Counted from the first letter of the stretch, positions 8,414 through 17,494 are shown. The stretch is 64,000 nt of DNA from Methanorbis rubei (GCF_032714495.1 NZ_JAWDKB010000006.1:90819-154818); one strand, 5' to 3'. Notes: generated from the sequence alone by a model not told the origin. Program-made: numbers and translations.

Positions 8414-9613
8414 ATGAATCTCAAAATAATGGTGTTCTCAATAACTCTCCTCCTTCTTTTTTGCGGCCCTGCCTGTGCAGGAGTTGCCATGGGTCCTTAC
8501 ATCACCCAGACAACCGAAAACTCAACAGTCATCAGTTTTGTAACCGACAACATCTCTGAAAGTCTCGTTGAAGTCCAGGGCTGTGATGCAGTCAGCGATC
8601 AGGCCGCCAAATATCATCATGTGCAGATTGCAAACCTTGACAAAAATACCGGATATCTCTACCGCGTCACTGCTGACGGAGAAATCACTCCCTGGTACCA
8701 GTTCAAAACATTCGGCAGCGGCAAAATCACCTTCGCCGTCGTCGGCGACACCCAGCAGATCGTCAACGACACCACCAACATCCTTGAGTTCTCGGAAACC
8801 GAACGTCACGGTCTCATCGCCGGAGACATTGCAGCGTCACATCCTGATATCGTGATTCACACAGGAGACCTCGTCTACGACGGATCCGTGTATGAGTACT
8901 GGACCGACTTCTTTACCGCGGCCGACCCCTACATCCACAATGTCACGCTCGTTGCAGCTCCCGGAAATCATGACATTCCCTACATCACCTACAGCCTCTG
9001 GCATGATCTCTTCGGCGACCGGTATTACACCGCTGACGCAGGTCCCGTCACCTTCATCGTCCTTGACACCAGCGTGAAAATCCGCCCCAACTACTATCCC
9101 GACGACGTCGTTGCCCTCCCTGACATCGATGCCCAGCTCGTCTATCTTGAGAGTGAGCTTGCAGTCGCCGAAGGCAGAAAAATTGTCATCTTCCACCAGC
9201 CGCTCTTCAGCTCCAACGATCCTTATCGTCAGCAGGTAACCGATGCCCAGCACGAAAAGATGCTGGAGCTTTTCGATTACTATAGCGTGGACTTCGTCTT
9301 TAGCGGGCATGAACACTGGTATGAGCATTACCTCATCGGCAGCACCCACCACATCATTTCTGGAACCAGCGGCGCTGCCATGATTCCGCAGGGGATAGCG
9401 CCAGCTCACGAGCTGAACAGCTTCCAGTATCACACCCTCGGCTGGCAGCTGTTTGAAGCAACCTCTGATTCAATCACCGGCAAACGGCTCATCGCAGCAG
9501 ACATCAGTCCTGACAATCAGGACGTCCTGAAGACCTATCAGTCGACAGTCGCAGAAAAATATCGTGTTGGAAACCCTTTTGCAGCAATCCTTGCCGCATG
9601 GCAGAAAAAATAA
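8414..9613 (+). CDS. Secreted metallophosphoesterase, purple acid phosphatase-like
   Basis: The signal peptide (about residues 1-22, ending in PACAG) directs export. It is followed by a small fibronectin-like beta domain of the type that precedes purple acid phosphatases (MGPYITQTTENSTVISFVTD). The calcineurin-like catalytic core has the metal-binding series GDTQQ, GDLVYDG, GNHD, and GHEHWYEHY near the end. Total 399 residues. The probable role is release of phosphate from esters outside the cell; the substrate is not known. It is transcribed alone and converges on the RaSEA gene, with their stop codons 1 base apart. Confidence 0.87.
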   Translation: MNLKIMVFSITLLLLFCGPACAGVAMGPYITQTTENSTVISFVTDNISESLVEVQGCDAVSDQAAKYHHVQIANLDKNTGYLYRVTADGEITPWYQFKTFGSGKITFAVVGDTQQIVNDTTNILEFSETERHGLIAGDIAASHPDIVIHTGDLVYDGSVYEYWTDFFTAADPYIHNVTLVAAPGNHDIPYITYSLWHDLFGDRYYTADAGPVTFIVLDTSVKIRPNYYPDDVVALPDIDAQLVYLESELAVAEGRKIVIFHQPLFSSNDPYRQQVTDAQHEKMLELFDYYSVDFVFSGHEHWYEHYLIGSTHHIISGTSGAAMIPQGIAPAHELNSFQYHTLGWQLFEATSDSITGKRLIAADISPDNQDVLKTYQSTVAEKYRVGNPFAAILAAWQKK

Positions 9614-9614
9614 A

Positions 9615-10610
9615 TTATTGTGTTAAGGGCATGTTCCAGGAAAACTCGTTTTCCAGAACATACTCCCACTCTTTTCTGCAGGAACAACCCGCGTCCCACA
9701 CCTGCTGAAGTTCGGACTTGTCCGCTGACAGCGAGTAGGCATTGATTGCCGCAACGATCTCCTTGTCGCAGGCTCCGCAGTTGTGCGGTCCGCGGCGGAA
9801 TCCACCGCCGACTGGATCGCATGCAACCGGCACTTCTGCCTCCAGCAGAACTTTTACCGCAGACCACAGGTACGGCGGCCTGAACGAGCCTCTTTGCCAG
9901 TACTGCTCAAGCTCTGTTCGACCCTGCACCGTGCACAGGTTCATTGAGATCATATCTGCATAGGGTGCTGCCTCAGCAATCGATGTCTGCATATCCGCGA
10001 GAGCCTCGCTCTCGGTTAAAAACAGCGGCTTCATCATCAGATATGCTTTCACGCCGACCCCTGCATTATGGCAAACCTCTGATGCGCGAACGAAGTCTGC
10101 AAAGGAAAATCCTTTGTCGATTGACTTTTCCCGGATGGCGTCGTTCGTGGTCTCAAGACCCATCGCGACAGTCAGCGGATGTGCCTGACCCTGATCCAGG
10201 GTCTTCAAAAGTCTTGAAAGCCCCTCCTCAGTCACATACTCAGCGCGTGACTCTGCGATCACCGGCTTTCCGGCGAACAGGTTTCCAAACGAGTCCAGTA
10301 CTTCTAACGGCACTTCATTTGGGTCAAACACACTGCCCGAGGTAAAGATCTTTCCAAGCCCATACTCATCACCTGCAAAATTCTCGGAAATCCAGGCAAT
10401 CTGAGCGTTCATGTGCGCGATAAGCTCATCACGTGACGCGCAGCTGTTGCGGTCATTTTTGTAACCGCACATCCTGCAGCGGTTCCAGCTGCACCCGCCG
10501 GAAAGAAAAATTCCGGTGAGCGACGGCAGGACTTCGCCGAAATATCTGTCCTGTCCTTTCCAGGACGCGAGCGGTTTTACGGGTGCCAACATTCTCTGAT
10601 ATAATGGCAT
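9615..10610 (-). CDS. Radical SAM protein RaSEA (archaeosine biosynthesis)
   Basis: With ArcS, RaSEA converts the preQ0-lysine adduct in tRNA to archaeosine (G+ at position 15). The 331-residue sequence carries the cluster motif Cys-x4-Cys-x2-Cys in GGCSWNRCRMCGY. A radical SAM barrel follows (GSVFDPNEVP, GLETTNDAIREKSI), then the family C-terminal signature RRGPHNCGACDKEIVAAIN, which matches the TIGR01210 group. No arcS or queuosine-type gene is adjacent. It is convergent with the phosphoesterase gene. Confidence 0.88.
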   Translation of the reverse strand: MPLYQRMLAPVKPLASWKGQDRYFGEVLPSLTGIFLSGGCSWNRCRMCGYKNDRNSCASRDELIAHMNAQIAWISENFAGDEYGLGKIFTSGSVFDPNEVPLEVLDSFGNLFAGKPVIAESRAEYVTEEGLSRLLKTLDQGQAHPLTVAMGLETTNDAIREKSIDKGFSFADFVRASEVCHNAGVGVKAYLMMKPLFLTESEALADMQTSIAEAAPYADMISMNLCTVQGRTELEQYWQRGSFRPPYLWSAVKVLLEAEVPVACDPVGGGFRRGPHNCGACDKEIVAAINAYSLSADKSELQQVWDAGCSCRKEWEYVLENEFSWNMPLTQ

Positions 10611-10684
10611 TGCAGTAGTTATCTTAGTTTGGTTGGCAGTGTCAACGGCAAAGACTATCTGTAAAGAAATTAACTAACTAAATT

Positions 10685-11839
10685 ATGATTAACGGTACGA
10701 GAAAAACCCGTATTCTCCTTCTCGCTGCCGGTCTGCTGGTTCTGTTGTGTTGTGCAGGAACTGTGTCAGCGTACTCGTTTGATTTCATCACGCCTGACCC
10801 GCAGACCGCCACTCTGAAGATGGGAGTGGGATCCCAGATTGTTGTTGACTGCGTAACAGATAATATTCCAGCAGGTGCCACCATGCGCATTGTGCTTGCA
10901 AAATCCGGTGGAGGCGGAGGAACTGTGGACTCCAAATCGGTTGTCATCCAGTCCGACGGTCGTTTCGGTGCAACCTTTGAGACCTGGGAGCTCAAAGGCG
11001 GCATGTACACGGTGACCGTCTCCTCTTCAAAGGAGTACGATCTTGGCAGCAAGCGTGCCTTCTTCACCGTTCAGCTGGTCGATCGTACCAGTGAGCTGAC
11101 CAGCACGTCCCCGAGAGTCCAGTACTCTACCACTGACGTTAAGGTCTCAGGCAAGGCAAGCGCTACCGGCGCAAAAGGCGTTGAGCTGACCATGTACGAG
11201 GGCAGCGTTGTCGACGGACGCGTAGTCTACGGCCCGTACTGGGTAGGAACTGACGAAAATGGTCAATTCTCCGAAGATCTTCCGGCAACCGGTGCAGGCA
11301 TGTATCAGGTAGCAGTCAGGGACAAGGACGGCTACATCGGTCTTTTGACCTACACGCTGATGAGTGGAAGCCCGACCAGTTCTGTAACAGTCACAGCGAC
11401 ACAGACCTCATCAGGCCAGACGCTGACGGCAAATGCGGTTGCATCCAAAGCAAAACCTGCTTACTTCGCGATCAAGACCGGAACCGGACCAGCAACCATC
11501 ACCGCATTCCGCGGAACCGACTGGACCCTTGAATACACGGTCAACGGTGGAACTCCGATCAAAGTCAACCAAAAAGATGAAAACTCTGACGAGTCCTTTA
11601 CGGTCACAACGAGCGACGCAACCGTGAATCTGATGGTATATCCATCCAGCGGTGATGCGTCAGCAACCATCTATATCAATGGAAAGAATGTGGTCTCGCT
11701 TGCCGCAGATCCAAACCTCGCAAACACCTTCGGCAAGCCGGGCGCAGACCCGTCCGCAACCGAAAGCCCTGCGGGTGCCATCCTTCCGTTCCTCGGAGTC
11801 CTCGCGGCTGCCGGTGTTGTTCTCATGCGCCGGGCGTGA
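10685..11839 (+). CDS. Secreted surface protein with PGF-CTERM-like C-terminal anchor
   Basis: The 384-residue protein has a signal peptide (about 1-29, ending in TVSA), several beta-rich domains (10-110, 120-215, 225-345) with a glycine run (KSGGGGGT), and a C-terminal tail of Ser/Pro spacer, 20-residue hydrophobic helix and terminal Arg-Arg-Ala. That tail is typical of methanogen archaeosortase substrates, so the protein is probably processed and lipid-anchored to the S-layer side of the membrane. Ligand or adhesion role is unknown. It stands alone upstream of tRNA-Ser. Confidence 0.72.
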   Translation: MINGTRKTRILLLAAGLLVLLCCAGTVSAYSFDFITPDPQTATLKMGVGSQIVVDCVTDNIPAGATMRIVLAKSGGGGGTVDSKSVVIQSDGRFGATFETWELKGGMYTVTVSSSKEYDLGSKRAFFTVQLVDRTSELTSTSPRVQYSTTDVKVSGKASATGAKGVELTMYEGSVVDGRVVYGPYWVGTDENGQFSEDLPATGAGMYQVAVRDKDGYIGLLTYTLMSGSPTSSVTVTATQTSSGQTLTANAVASKAKPAYFAIKTGTGPATITAFRGTDWTLEYTVNGGTPIKVNQKDENSDESFTVTTSDATVNLMVYPSSGDASATIYINGKNVVSLAADPNLANTFGKPGADPSATESPAGAILPFLGVLAAAGVVLMRRA

Positions 11840-11901
11840 CGCGACAAATCAGAACACAAATCTTTTTTTAGGCGGCATGCATATTATGAGTGGACTTTGA
11901 T

Positions 11902-11985
11902 GCCGAGATAGTCTAGTCCGGAAAGGCGGTGGCCTTGAAAGCCTCTGGTGGTGACACCTCGGGAGTTCAAATCTCCCTCTCGGCG
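11902..11985 (+). tRNA. tRNA-Ser (anticodon UGA)
   Basis: The acceptor arms GCCGAGA and TCTCGGC pair fully, with discriminator G. The D arm follows (GTCTAGTCCGGAAAGGC), the anticodon loop carries TGA, a long class II variable arm (TGGTGGTGACACC region) is present, and the T arm is GGGAG-TTCAAAT-CTCCC. The long variable arm supports Ser. CCA is not encoded. A TATA-like CATATTATG sits about 20 bases upstream and a T-rich run follows. Confidence 0.95.
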
Positions 11986-12044
11986 CTTTTACTGTTTTTC
12001 TTTATCGTTGTCTTTATCACTGTCCCTCACCAATATACCCTTAT

Positions 12045-12287
12045 ATGTGCATAGCTGTCCCTGCAGAAATTCTGGAAATACGTGACGGAAATGTGGCTCT
12101 CGTTGACTACGGAGACCTTCAGCAGGAGGTCAGAATCGATCTTGTTGATGTTGCGGTCGGCGAGTTTGTTCTCGTCCACGTAGGTTTTGCCATTCAGCGT
12201 CTTTCCCGCGAGGAGGGTCTTGAGACTCGCGAGCTGTTCAAGGAAGTCTATAAAGCGATGGAAGAGGGGCCCGGGCACCATGCATGA
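12045..12287 (+). CDS. hypC: Hydrogenase maturation factor HypC
   Basis: An 80-residue chaperone that, with HypD, carries the Fe(CN)2CO group to the large subunit of [NiFe] hydrogenases. The N-terminal MCIAVPAEI contains the essential Cys2 that must follow the initiator Met, which fixes the start. The OB-like beta barrel follows (VALVDYGDLQQEVRIDLV) and a helical tail ends it. First gene of a hypC-hypA-hypE-pyrC run; its stop overlaps the hypA start by 8 bases. Confidence 0.96.
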   Translation: MCIAVPAEILEIRDGNVALVDYGDLQQEVRIDLVDVAVGEFVLVHVGFAIQRLSREEGLETRELFKEVYKAMEEGPGHHA

Positions 12288-12618
12288 GTCCGGCATCGCA
12301 TATGATATCTATGCGACCTCGAAACGTGCCGCCGAGGATAACGGTGCGATAAAGGTCAAAACAATTTACGTGGACGTCGGCTCGATGGCGATGGTCAACC
12401 CTGATCAGGTTGAGTTTATGTTTGGAACATTCATCGTTGACGACCCCATGTTTGATAGAACCAAACTGGTGTTTACTACCATCCCGCCGATCGCCGAGTG
12501 CGAGTGCGGCTACTGTGGCTCTGAGATTTTTGTCTGCCCGACCTGCGGAAAGCTGCCGCGTCTGGTGCAGGGCCGCGAAATTTTAGTGAAAAATATTGAA
12601 ATCGATACCGAGGAGTAA
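12280..12618 (+). CDS. hypA: Hydrogenase nickel incorporation protein HypA
   Basis: Delivers nickel to hydrogenase precursors. The product starts MHESGIAYD, with the nickel-binding His2-Glu3 pair, so the start is the ATG at 12280 inside the end of hypC. The zinc site is formed by C-E-C-G-Y-C and C-P-T-C near residues 68-89; the first knuckle has an extra Cys compared with plain CxxC. 112 residues, normal length. It sits 2 bases before hypE. No hypB, hypD or hypF is seen in the window. Confidence 0.94.
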   Translation: MHESGIAYDIYATSKRAAEDNGAIKVKTIYVDVGSMAMVNPDQVEFMFGTFIVDDPMFDRTKLVFTTIPPIAECECGYCGSEIFVCPTCGKLPRLVQGREILVKNIEIDTEE

Positions 12619-12620
12619 CA

Positions 12621-13646
12621 ATGAAAAAGGATACTGAGGTCAATATGATGCATGGCGCGGGAGGAGAGGTCATGGGAGAACTTCTCCAGACTCTGACCGC
12701 ATTCAAACACAATAATGCCGGCGGCATCGGTCTTGAGTCGCTTGACGACGGTTCAACATTTGATATCGGCGGAAAAACGGTGGTGCTGACCACCGACTCG
12801 CACGTGGTGAAGCCGATCTTTTTTCCGGGCGGCGACATCGGTCGTGTTGCGGTTTCCGGAACTATTAATGATCTCTCGGTGATGGGTGCACGGCCTGTTG
12901 CCCTGACGTGCGCAATGGTGATTGAGGAAGGGTTCCCGATTACAGATCTGGAAAAAATTGTTGCGTCGATGGACGAGGCTCTCGGCGAGTGCGGGGCTTC
13001 GATCATCACCGGCGACACAAAGGTTGTGGAGAAGGGAAGTCTTGACGGTATCGTTATCAATACCGCAGGTGTTGGTGTGGTGGATGAGGAGTCGTATCTT
13101 ATTCGCGACAAGGCTCTTGCCGTTGGGGACAAGATCATCGTTTCCGGAACGCTCGGCGATCATGGTATGGCGATTGTTGCCTACCGCGAGGGATTTGATC
13201 TCGGCGATCAGCTGAAGTCTGATGTTGCGCCTCTGTATTCGATGATTCATGATGCGGTGAACGCTGCGCCGAAAGGTGCAATTCATGCGATGAAGGATCC
13301 GACCCGCGGCGGGTTTGCGGCATGCATCAATGAGATGGCACGAAAAGCCGGGGTGAAGGTTGTGGTGGAGCAGGATGCGATGCCTGTTCGCGAGAATGTT
13401 GCGTCAGCCGGCAGTCTCCTCGGTATTGATCCACTGCAGGTTGCAAACGAGGGCAAGTGCGTGATGGGCGTTTCAGCAGATGCTGCTGACGCGGTGCTTG
13501 CTGCTCTGAAGAAGCATCCGTACGGAAAAAACGCAGTGATCGTCGGCGAGGTTGTGGAAGGGTCAGGCGTTGTGATGCGGACACGTATCGGCGGCGAGAG
13601 GTTTATTGAGCCGCCGATGGGCGATCCGGTTCCAAGGGTCTGTTAA
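12621..13646 (+). CDS. hypE: Carbamoyl dehydratase HypE
   Basis: Converts a carbamoyl group on its C-terminal Cys to thiocyanate, the source of cyanide ligands of the [NiFe] site. The 341-residue product has the AIRS/PurM fold, with the nucleotide-binding N-terminal stretch MMHGAGGEVM and GDIGRVAVSGTINDLSVMGA, and DPTRGGFAACINE in the C-terminal domain. It ends in PRVC, the required terminal Cys. Start is 2 bases after hypA. Stop and the pyrC start abut, so the four genes form one operon. Confidence 0.96.
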   Translation: MKKDTEVNMMHGAGGEVMGELLQTLTAFKHNNAGGIGLESLDDGSTFDIGGKTVVLTTDSHVVKPIFFPGGDIGRVAVSGTINDLSVMGARPVALTCAMVIEEGFPITDLEKIVASMDEALGECGASIITGDTKVVEKGSLDGIVINTAGVGVVDEESYLIRDKALAVGDKIIVSGTLGDHGMAIVAYREGFDLGDQLKSDVAPLYSMIHDAVNAAPKGAIHAMKDPTRGGFAACINEMARKAGVKVVVEQDAMPVRENVASAGSLLGIDPLQVANEGKCVMGVSADAADAVLAALKKHPYGKNAVIVGEVVEGSGVVMRTRIGGERFIEPPMGDPVPRVC

Positions 13647-14915
13647 ATGACTGATCTGGTGCTGAAGTCTGCACTGTTGCCGGACGGCAGGGTTGCGGAT
13701 ATTTCAATCGCCGGCGGAGTCATCACTCATATCGGCAGCTCGGGCTCCTCGGAAAAAACAATTGACTGCCGCGGCTGTCTGTGTGTTCCTGCGGCGATTG
13801 ATATGCATGTGCATATGCGGGACGGGCCGCAGTCTGCGAAGGAGGACTGGGTGACGGGAACGCAGTCTGCGGTTGCCGGTGGTGTTGCGGCGGTTGTTGA
13901 TCAGCCGAACACGGTGCCTGCGATGGATTCTGCGGCAAACTTTTCCGCCCGCGTCGCTCATGCACACGAAACAAGTTTCTGTCATTTTGCAATCAACGGC
14001 TCGGTTACAGAGACTGCGGACCTGACGGGTCTGTGGGAAGCAGGCGCTCTTGCGTTTGGAGAAATGTTTGCTGCTCCGTCAAGTTACGGGTCAGCGCTCT
14101 CTCCAGAGACGATCCGCTCAGCCCTCGCTGTTCTCGGGAACGCAGGCGCTCTGACAACGGTGCATGCTGAAGAGGTTCGGCCTGGCGAGGTGCACAACCT
14201 TGCCGAGCATGCGGCGTCCCGGCCTGTCAGCGGAGAGGCGGCAACGGTTGATCTGGTGAACTCTCTTGTTCCCGCAACTGCACGTCTGCACTACTGTCAT
14301 ATGAGCGGTGCTGCATCCATCGCCCGGGTAATGATGCGGCCAGGGAACAGTTACGAGGTTGCGCCGCATCATCTGTTTCTTTCCTGGGAAGAGCAGAGTC
14401 CTTCGGACACGCACTTTCGCATGAACCCGCCTCTGCGAACGAAGACTGAACGGATGGAGTTGTGGCGGATGTTTGAGTCCATTCCAGCCATTGCGTCAGA
14501 TCATGCTCCGCACACTACTCTTGAAAAAACTCAGCCGTTTTCGACTGCTCCCTCCGGCGTTCCGGGTGTTGAGACGATGATGCCGCTTCTGATGAATGCG
14601 GTTTTCGAGGGAAAAATTTCCCTTGATGCAGTTGTTGCAAAGACGGTCACAAATCCGTACCATATTCTCGGACTTGTCGCACCAAAGATTGCAGTCGGCA
14701 GTCGTGCGGATATTGCTGTGTATTCCAGGCAGCCTGAGACAATTCTTGCAGAGCATCTTCACAGCAGATGCGGCTGGACGCCGTATGAGGGAATGGCGGG
14801 AGTTTTCCCGCTGACGACTGTTGTCGGTGGAGCTCCTGTCTGGCATAATGGTGAGTTTTCCCGCGATGAACCGCTTTGGTTTGCCGGAAAGGGTAAATCA
14901 TTCACCGCTCCATAA
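13647..14915 (+). CDS. pyrC: Dihydroorotase
   Basis: Third step of pyrimidine synthesis: reversible cyclisation of carbamoyl aspartate to dihydroorotate. The 422-residue amidohydrolase shows the metal motif DMHVHMRDGP, the later ligands in TVHAEE and HYCHMSGA, and SDHAPHT with the catalytic Asp. Where many dihydroorotases have a carboxylated Lys, the local sequence reads AFGEMFAAP, so the metal bridge may be Glu, as I believe occurs in some archaeal members. It is joined without a gap to hypE, which suggests cotranscription but no known functional link. Confidence 0.92.
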   Translation: MTDLVLKSALLPDGRVADISIAGGVITHIGSSGSSEKTIDCRGCLCVPAAIDMHVHMRDGPQSAKEDWVTGTQSAVAGGVAAVVDQPNTVPAMDSAANFSARVAHAHETSFCHFAINGSVTETADLTGLWEAGALAFGEMFAAPSSYGSALSPETIRSALAVLGNAGALTTVHAEEVRPGEVHNLAEHAASRPVSGEAATVDLVNSLVPATARLHYCHMSGAASIARVMMRPGNSYEVAPHHLFLSWEEQSPSDTHFRMNPPLRTKTERMELWRMFESIPAIASDHAPHTTLEKTQPFSTAPSGVPGVETMMPLLMNAVFEGKISLDAVVAKTVTNPYHILGLVAPKIAVGSRADIAVYSRQPETILAEHLHSRCGWTPYEGMAGVFPLTTVVGGAPVWHNGEFSRDEPLWFAGKGKSFTAP

Positions 14916-14937
14916 GTATACTGTGTCGATACTTCGG

Positions 14938-15101
14938 CATGTGTTAGGCCCCCGGGTGACGCATACGCAGTCGCGGAGAATGATCCACGGGACAACATGA
15001 CATGCTACAGGCACCCCCCGTCCGGTCAAAGATCCATAAGGGACGGCAGCAGCCACCAATGAATGTGATCGGTTAACGACGGGGGACATATCATCCCTTT
15101 T
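14938..15101 (+). ncRNA. Possible structured non-coding RNA (unassigned)
   Basis: A region of about 165 bases flanked by a TATA-like AAGTATACT at 14914-14922 and a CCCTTTT run at 15095-15101. A long-range helix is possible: CCCCCGTC followed by CGGTCA (15014-15028) against TGATCG and GACGGGGG (15066-15085). Alternatively CCGTCC and GGACGG form a local hairpin. G+C is high for an intergenic region. It does not match SRP, RNase P or riboswitch cores I can recall. It could also be a leader of the pilin gene. Confidence 0.4.
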
Positions 15102-15169
15102 GCATTGACATATTATTGTCATATGCTAGCCACAACTCTATCTTTTCTGAGAGGTACAGTTCTCATATT

Positions 15170-15766
15170 GTGTGGAAGCGTGATCCCGCAGTATCCCCGG
15201 TAATTGCTACTCTTCTAATGATAGTTTTGGTGATACTGCTTATTGCCATTCTCTGTTCCTGCCTAATGGGAACTGCAACTATGTCGTTTTCTGATTATGA
15301 ACCGGTGCCTGAGATCATAGATATACAGGAGATTCATCACACTTTTAACGGAGCAATACCTAAGACTGGTGCTGCAAGCCGTCTATCTCTTATTCACAAG
15401 GGATTTGAACCTGAACCGGTTCTTGGAATACGCAATGGTGTGCCATATCTTGTTTCCGGGGAATATCCGCGATTATTTTTGTCAGATTATTCTGCAGAAT
15501 TGTATGTGAATGGCGAAAACAAACATGTTTTTCTCCTGACTCTGAATGGGCATGAGTTTATTCCAACTCACCATTACAAGGTTCACACCATTGAGGGGGA
15601 CGGTGTTAGTGATTATTACTGGGACCCCGGAGAAACTGCGGTGTTTGATTTTATTAATAGCCTTATTAATGAAAATGATGTCGTCACGCTTGAAATCATC
15701 AGAAAATCCGATGGCAAAGTTATCTCCCGGTCCACGGAAATTGCGCCGAAAATTGTCAGATCATAA
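15170..15766 (+). CDS. Archaeal type IV pilin-like protein
   Basis: The N-terminus WKRDPAVSPVIATLLMIVLV is the archaeal class III pilin signature: a short basic leader, processing site before the hydrophobic helix, then a helix of about 22 residues. The remaining 150 residues form a beta-rich external domain. I prefer the GTG at 15170 because it gives the usual short leader and lies 15 bases after a GAGGT ribosome binding site; a TTG at 15116 would add 18 unlikely residues. No prepilin peptidase or assembly ATPase lies nearby. Confidence 0.82.
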   Translation: MWKRDPAVSPVIATLLMIVLVILLIAILCSCLMGTATMSFSDYEPVPEIIDIQEIHHTFNGAIPKTGAASRLSLIHKGFEPEPVLGIRNGVPYLVSGEYPRLFLSDYSAELYVNGENKHVFLLTLNGHEFIPTHHYKVHTIEGDGVSDYYWDPGETAVFDFINSLINENDVVTLEIIRKSDGKVISRSTEIAPKIVRS

Positions 15767-15879
15767 CTCCCCTACCTAATACTTTTCGGTCAGACAATTT
15801 ATATGCGTCAAGAGTACATATCCTATTCATCTATGGTTACTTCTTTCATTATTCATCCCAACCATGGAGGCTTACTTAC

Positions 15880-17418
15880 ATGTACTCACCTGACACTACC
15901 AAGTATCTTATTCATATTCATATCGAGGCTGAGGGGGTGGTCGAAAAACCCGACGTAGTCGGGGCTGTTTTCGGCCAGACCGAAGGATTATTAGGCGAAG
16001 ATATGGATTTGCGCGACCTGCAGCGAAGCGGTCGCGTTGGCAGAATCGATGTGCAGATTACGAGCAAGCACGGTAAAACCACCGGTGAGCTCTACGTCGC
16101 ATCTTCTCTTGATCGTGCGGAAACGGCAATCCTTGCTGCGTCCCTTGAGACCATCGAGCGGGTCGGCCCCTGCGTTTCCATTATCAAGGTGCAGGGGATC
16201 GAGGATCTACGGGCGATCAAACGCCGCCAGATTGTGGACCGTGCCAAAGAGCTGCTGCTCGAATCGTTTGATGATGTCGGAATCTCGACCAATGATATTC
16301 TTGCCGAGGTTCGCGAGTCCATCAGGGTGGAGAAGGTCTCTTCCATTGGCGAGGAACGCCTCCCGGCAGGACCCAATGTCATGGACTCGGATGCCATCAT
16401 TATTGTAGAAGGGAGAGCCGATGTGCTGAACCTTCTCAAGTGCGGCATCAAAAACACGGTGGCTGTTGAGGGAACCAAAGTTCCCCAGACGGTTGTGGAG
16501 CTGAGCATCAAGAAGAACACGACGGTGTTTGTGGACGGCGACCGCGGAGGAGATCTGATTCTGCGTGAGCTTTTGCAGGTCGCAGAGATTGATTTCGTGG
16601 CGTTTTCTCCCCGCGGACGAAGTGTGGAGGACATGTCGCGCAAGGAGATTGTGAAGTCTCTGCGCAACAAGATTCCTGCTGATACCCTGCGTGCACAGAT
16701 TACGCGTGACGAGCCGATTGCTGATCTCGTGCCTGATCTTGTTTCGATGCATGATGTGACAGCAGATCTTGCAATGATGCAGGCTGTCTCTGAGCCTGAG
16801 GTGCCCAGCGCGGTTTCGGTCCCTTTGTCTGAGCCGGTGGTGCCGGTTCCCGCAGTGATTCCCGAGGCAGTGCCTCTCGTGCCTGCTCCTGTGCCAATTT
16901 CCGAGCCTGCTCCCGCAGTGCCTGCTGTTCCGGAAAAGACCACTCGTTCCAAGAAGACGGCGGCGGTTTCTGCCGAACCGGTTGTTCCTCCGCAGAAGGT
17001 GGCTGAGGTTCCGCTTGCATCGGTTGCGGTCATCACCGGCGAACCTGAGCCGGCGTCTGTGCCTGCTCCTGCGCCCGCACCTGCATCTGTACCGAAGACG
17101 AAGCAGGCCGCACCTGCTGTGCCGCCTGTTCTGGTTGCAGAACCAAGGACCATTGCCGAGCACTCGGACTGGATGCGTCAGACCGGAAGGGCCCGCGTTC
17201 TTACTGCTGATGGTGCCATTCACGGCGACTACTCGTTATCTGAGATGCGGGATATTCTGCCAAAGCTGAAGGGGGACTTCGCCGGTGTGATCATCGACGA
17301 AGTGGTGAACCAGCGGTTTGTGGATACGGCTGCAGAGAAGGGAATGAAGTTTGTTGTGGCGAAAAACTTTGATGGAATCGTCCGGCGTCCCGTGTCTATT
17401 AGGATGATTTTACTCTAA
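15880..17418 (+). CDS. dnaG: DnaG-like TOPRIM protein (archaeal primase/exosome subunit)
   Basis: Archaeal DnaG binds the RNA exosome (with Csl4) and has been reported to have primase activity. The 512-residue protein has a conserved N-terminal region (1-165), a TOPRIM domain with Glu177 (IIIVEGRADV) and the Asp pair around 219-221 (VFVDGDRGG), and a C-terminal domain (425-512). Between them, about residues 303-420 are a Pro/Ala/Val-rich low-complexity linker that makes the protein longer than the usual 400-450 residues. A GGAGG ribosome binding site is at 15866 and a TATA-like TTTATATG near 15799. Confidence 0.93.
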   Translation: MYSPDTTKYLIHIHIEAEGVVEKPDVVGAVFGQTEGLLGEDMDLRDLQRSGRVGRIDVQITSKHGKTTGELYVASSLDRAETAILAASLETIERVGPCVSIIKVQGIEDLRAIKRRQIVDRAKELLLESFDDVGISTNDILAEVRESIRVEKVSSIGEERLPAGPNVMDSDAIIIVEGRADVLNLLKCGIKNTVAVEGTKVPQTVVELSIKKNTTVFVDGDRGGDLILRELLQVAEIDFVAFSPRGRSVEDMSRKEIVKSLRNKIPADTLRAQITRDEPIADLVPDLVSMHDVTADLAMMQAVSEPEVPSAVSVPLSEPVVPVPAVIPEAVPLVPAPVPISEPAPAVPAVPEKTTRSKKTAAVSAEPVVPPQKVAEVPLASVAVITGEPEPASVPAPAPAPASVPKTKQAAPAVPPVLVAEPRTIAEHSDWMRQTGRARVLTADGAIHGDYSLSEMRDILPKLKGDFAGVIIDEVVNQRFVDTAAEKGMKFVVAKNFDGIVRRPVSIRMILL

Positions 17419-17451
17419 CTTTTTTTTTGATGAGGTGACTCTGCCTCCCAC

Positions 17452-17494
17452 GGAAAAACAGGGTGCAGGCCTTTGGTCTGCACTCTGTTTTTCC
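17452..17494. terminator. Strong stem-loop between convergent dnaG and cobY
   Basis: Twenty-base arms (17452-17471 and 17475-17494) pair along their full length with two G-U wobbles around a TTT loop; the arms begin GGAAAAACAGGG and end CTGTTTTTCC. It lies between the stop codons of two converging genes. A further T9 run precedes it at 17420. It is a likely bidirectional terminator or 3'-end stabiliser. Confidence 0.75.

Noticed and set aside
8837..9433. Minus-strand frame opposite the phosphoesterase gene
   Set aside because: It is a shadow frame with no family features, and the plus-strand frame has a signal peptide and complete metal motifs.
14920..15110. SRP 7S RNA, RNase P RNA or a cobalamin/TPP riboswitch at this site
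   Set aside because: The stretch is too short for archaeal SRP or RNase P RNA, and I could not find the SRP helix 8 loop, RNase P conserved regions, or riboswitch core sequences in order.
16092..17153. Long open frame on the minus strand opposite dnaG
   Set aside because: It is the shadow of a G+C-rich gene: the sequence is Thr/Gly/Ser-rich with no domain, and the plus strand is clearly dnaG.
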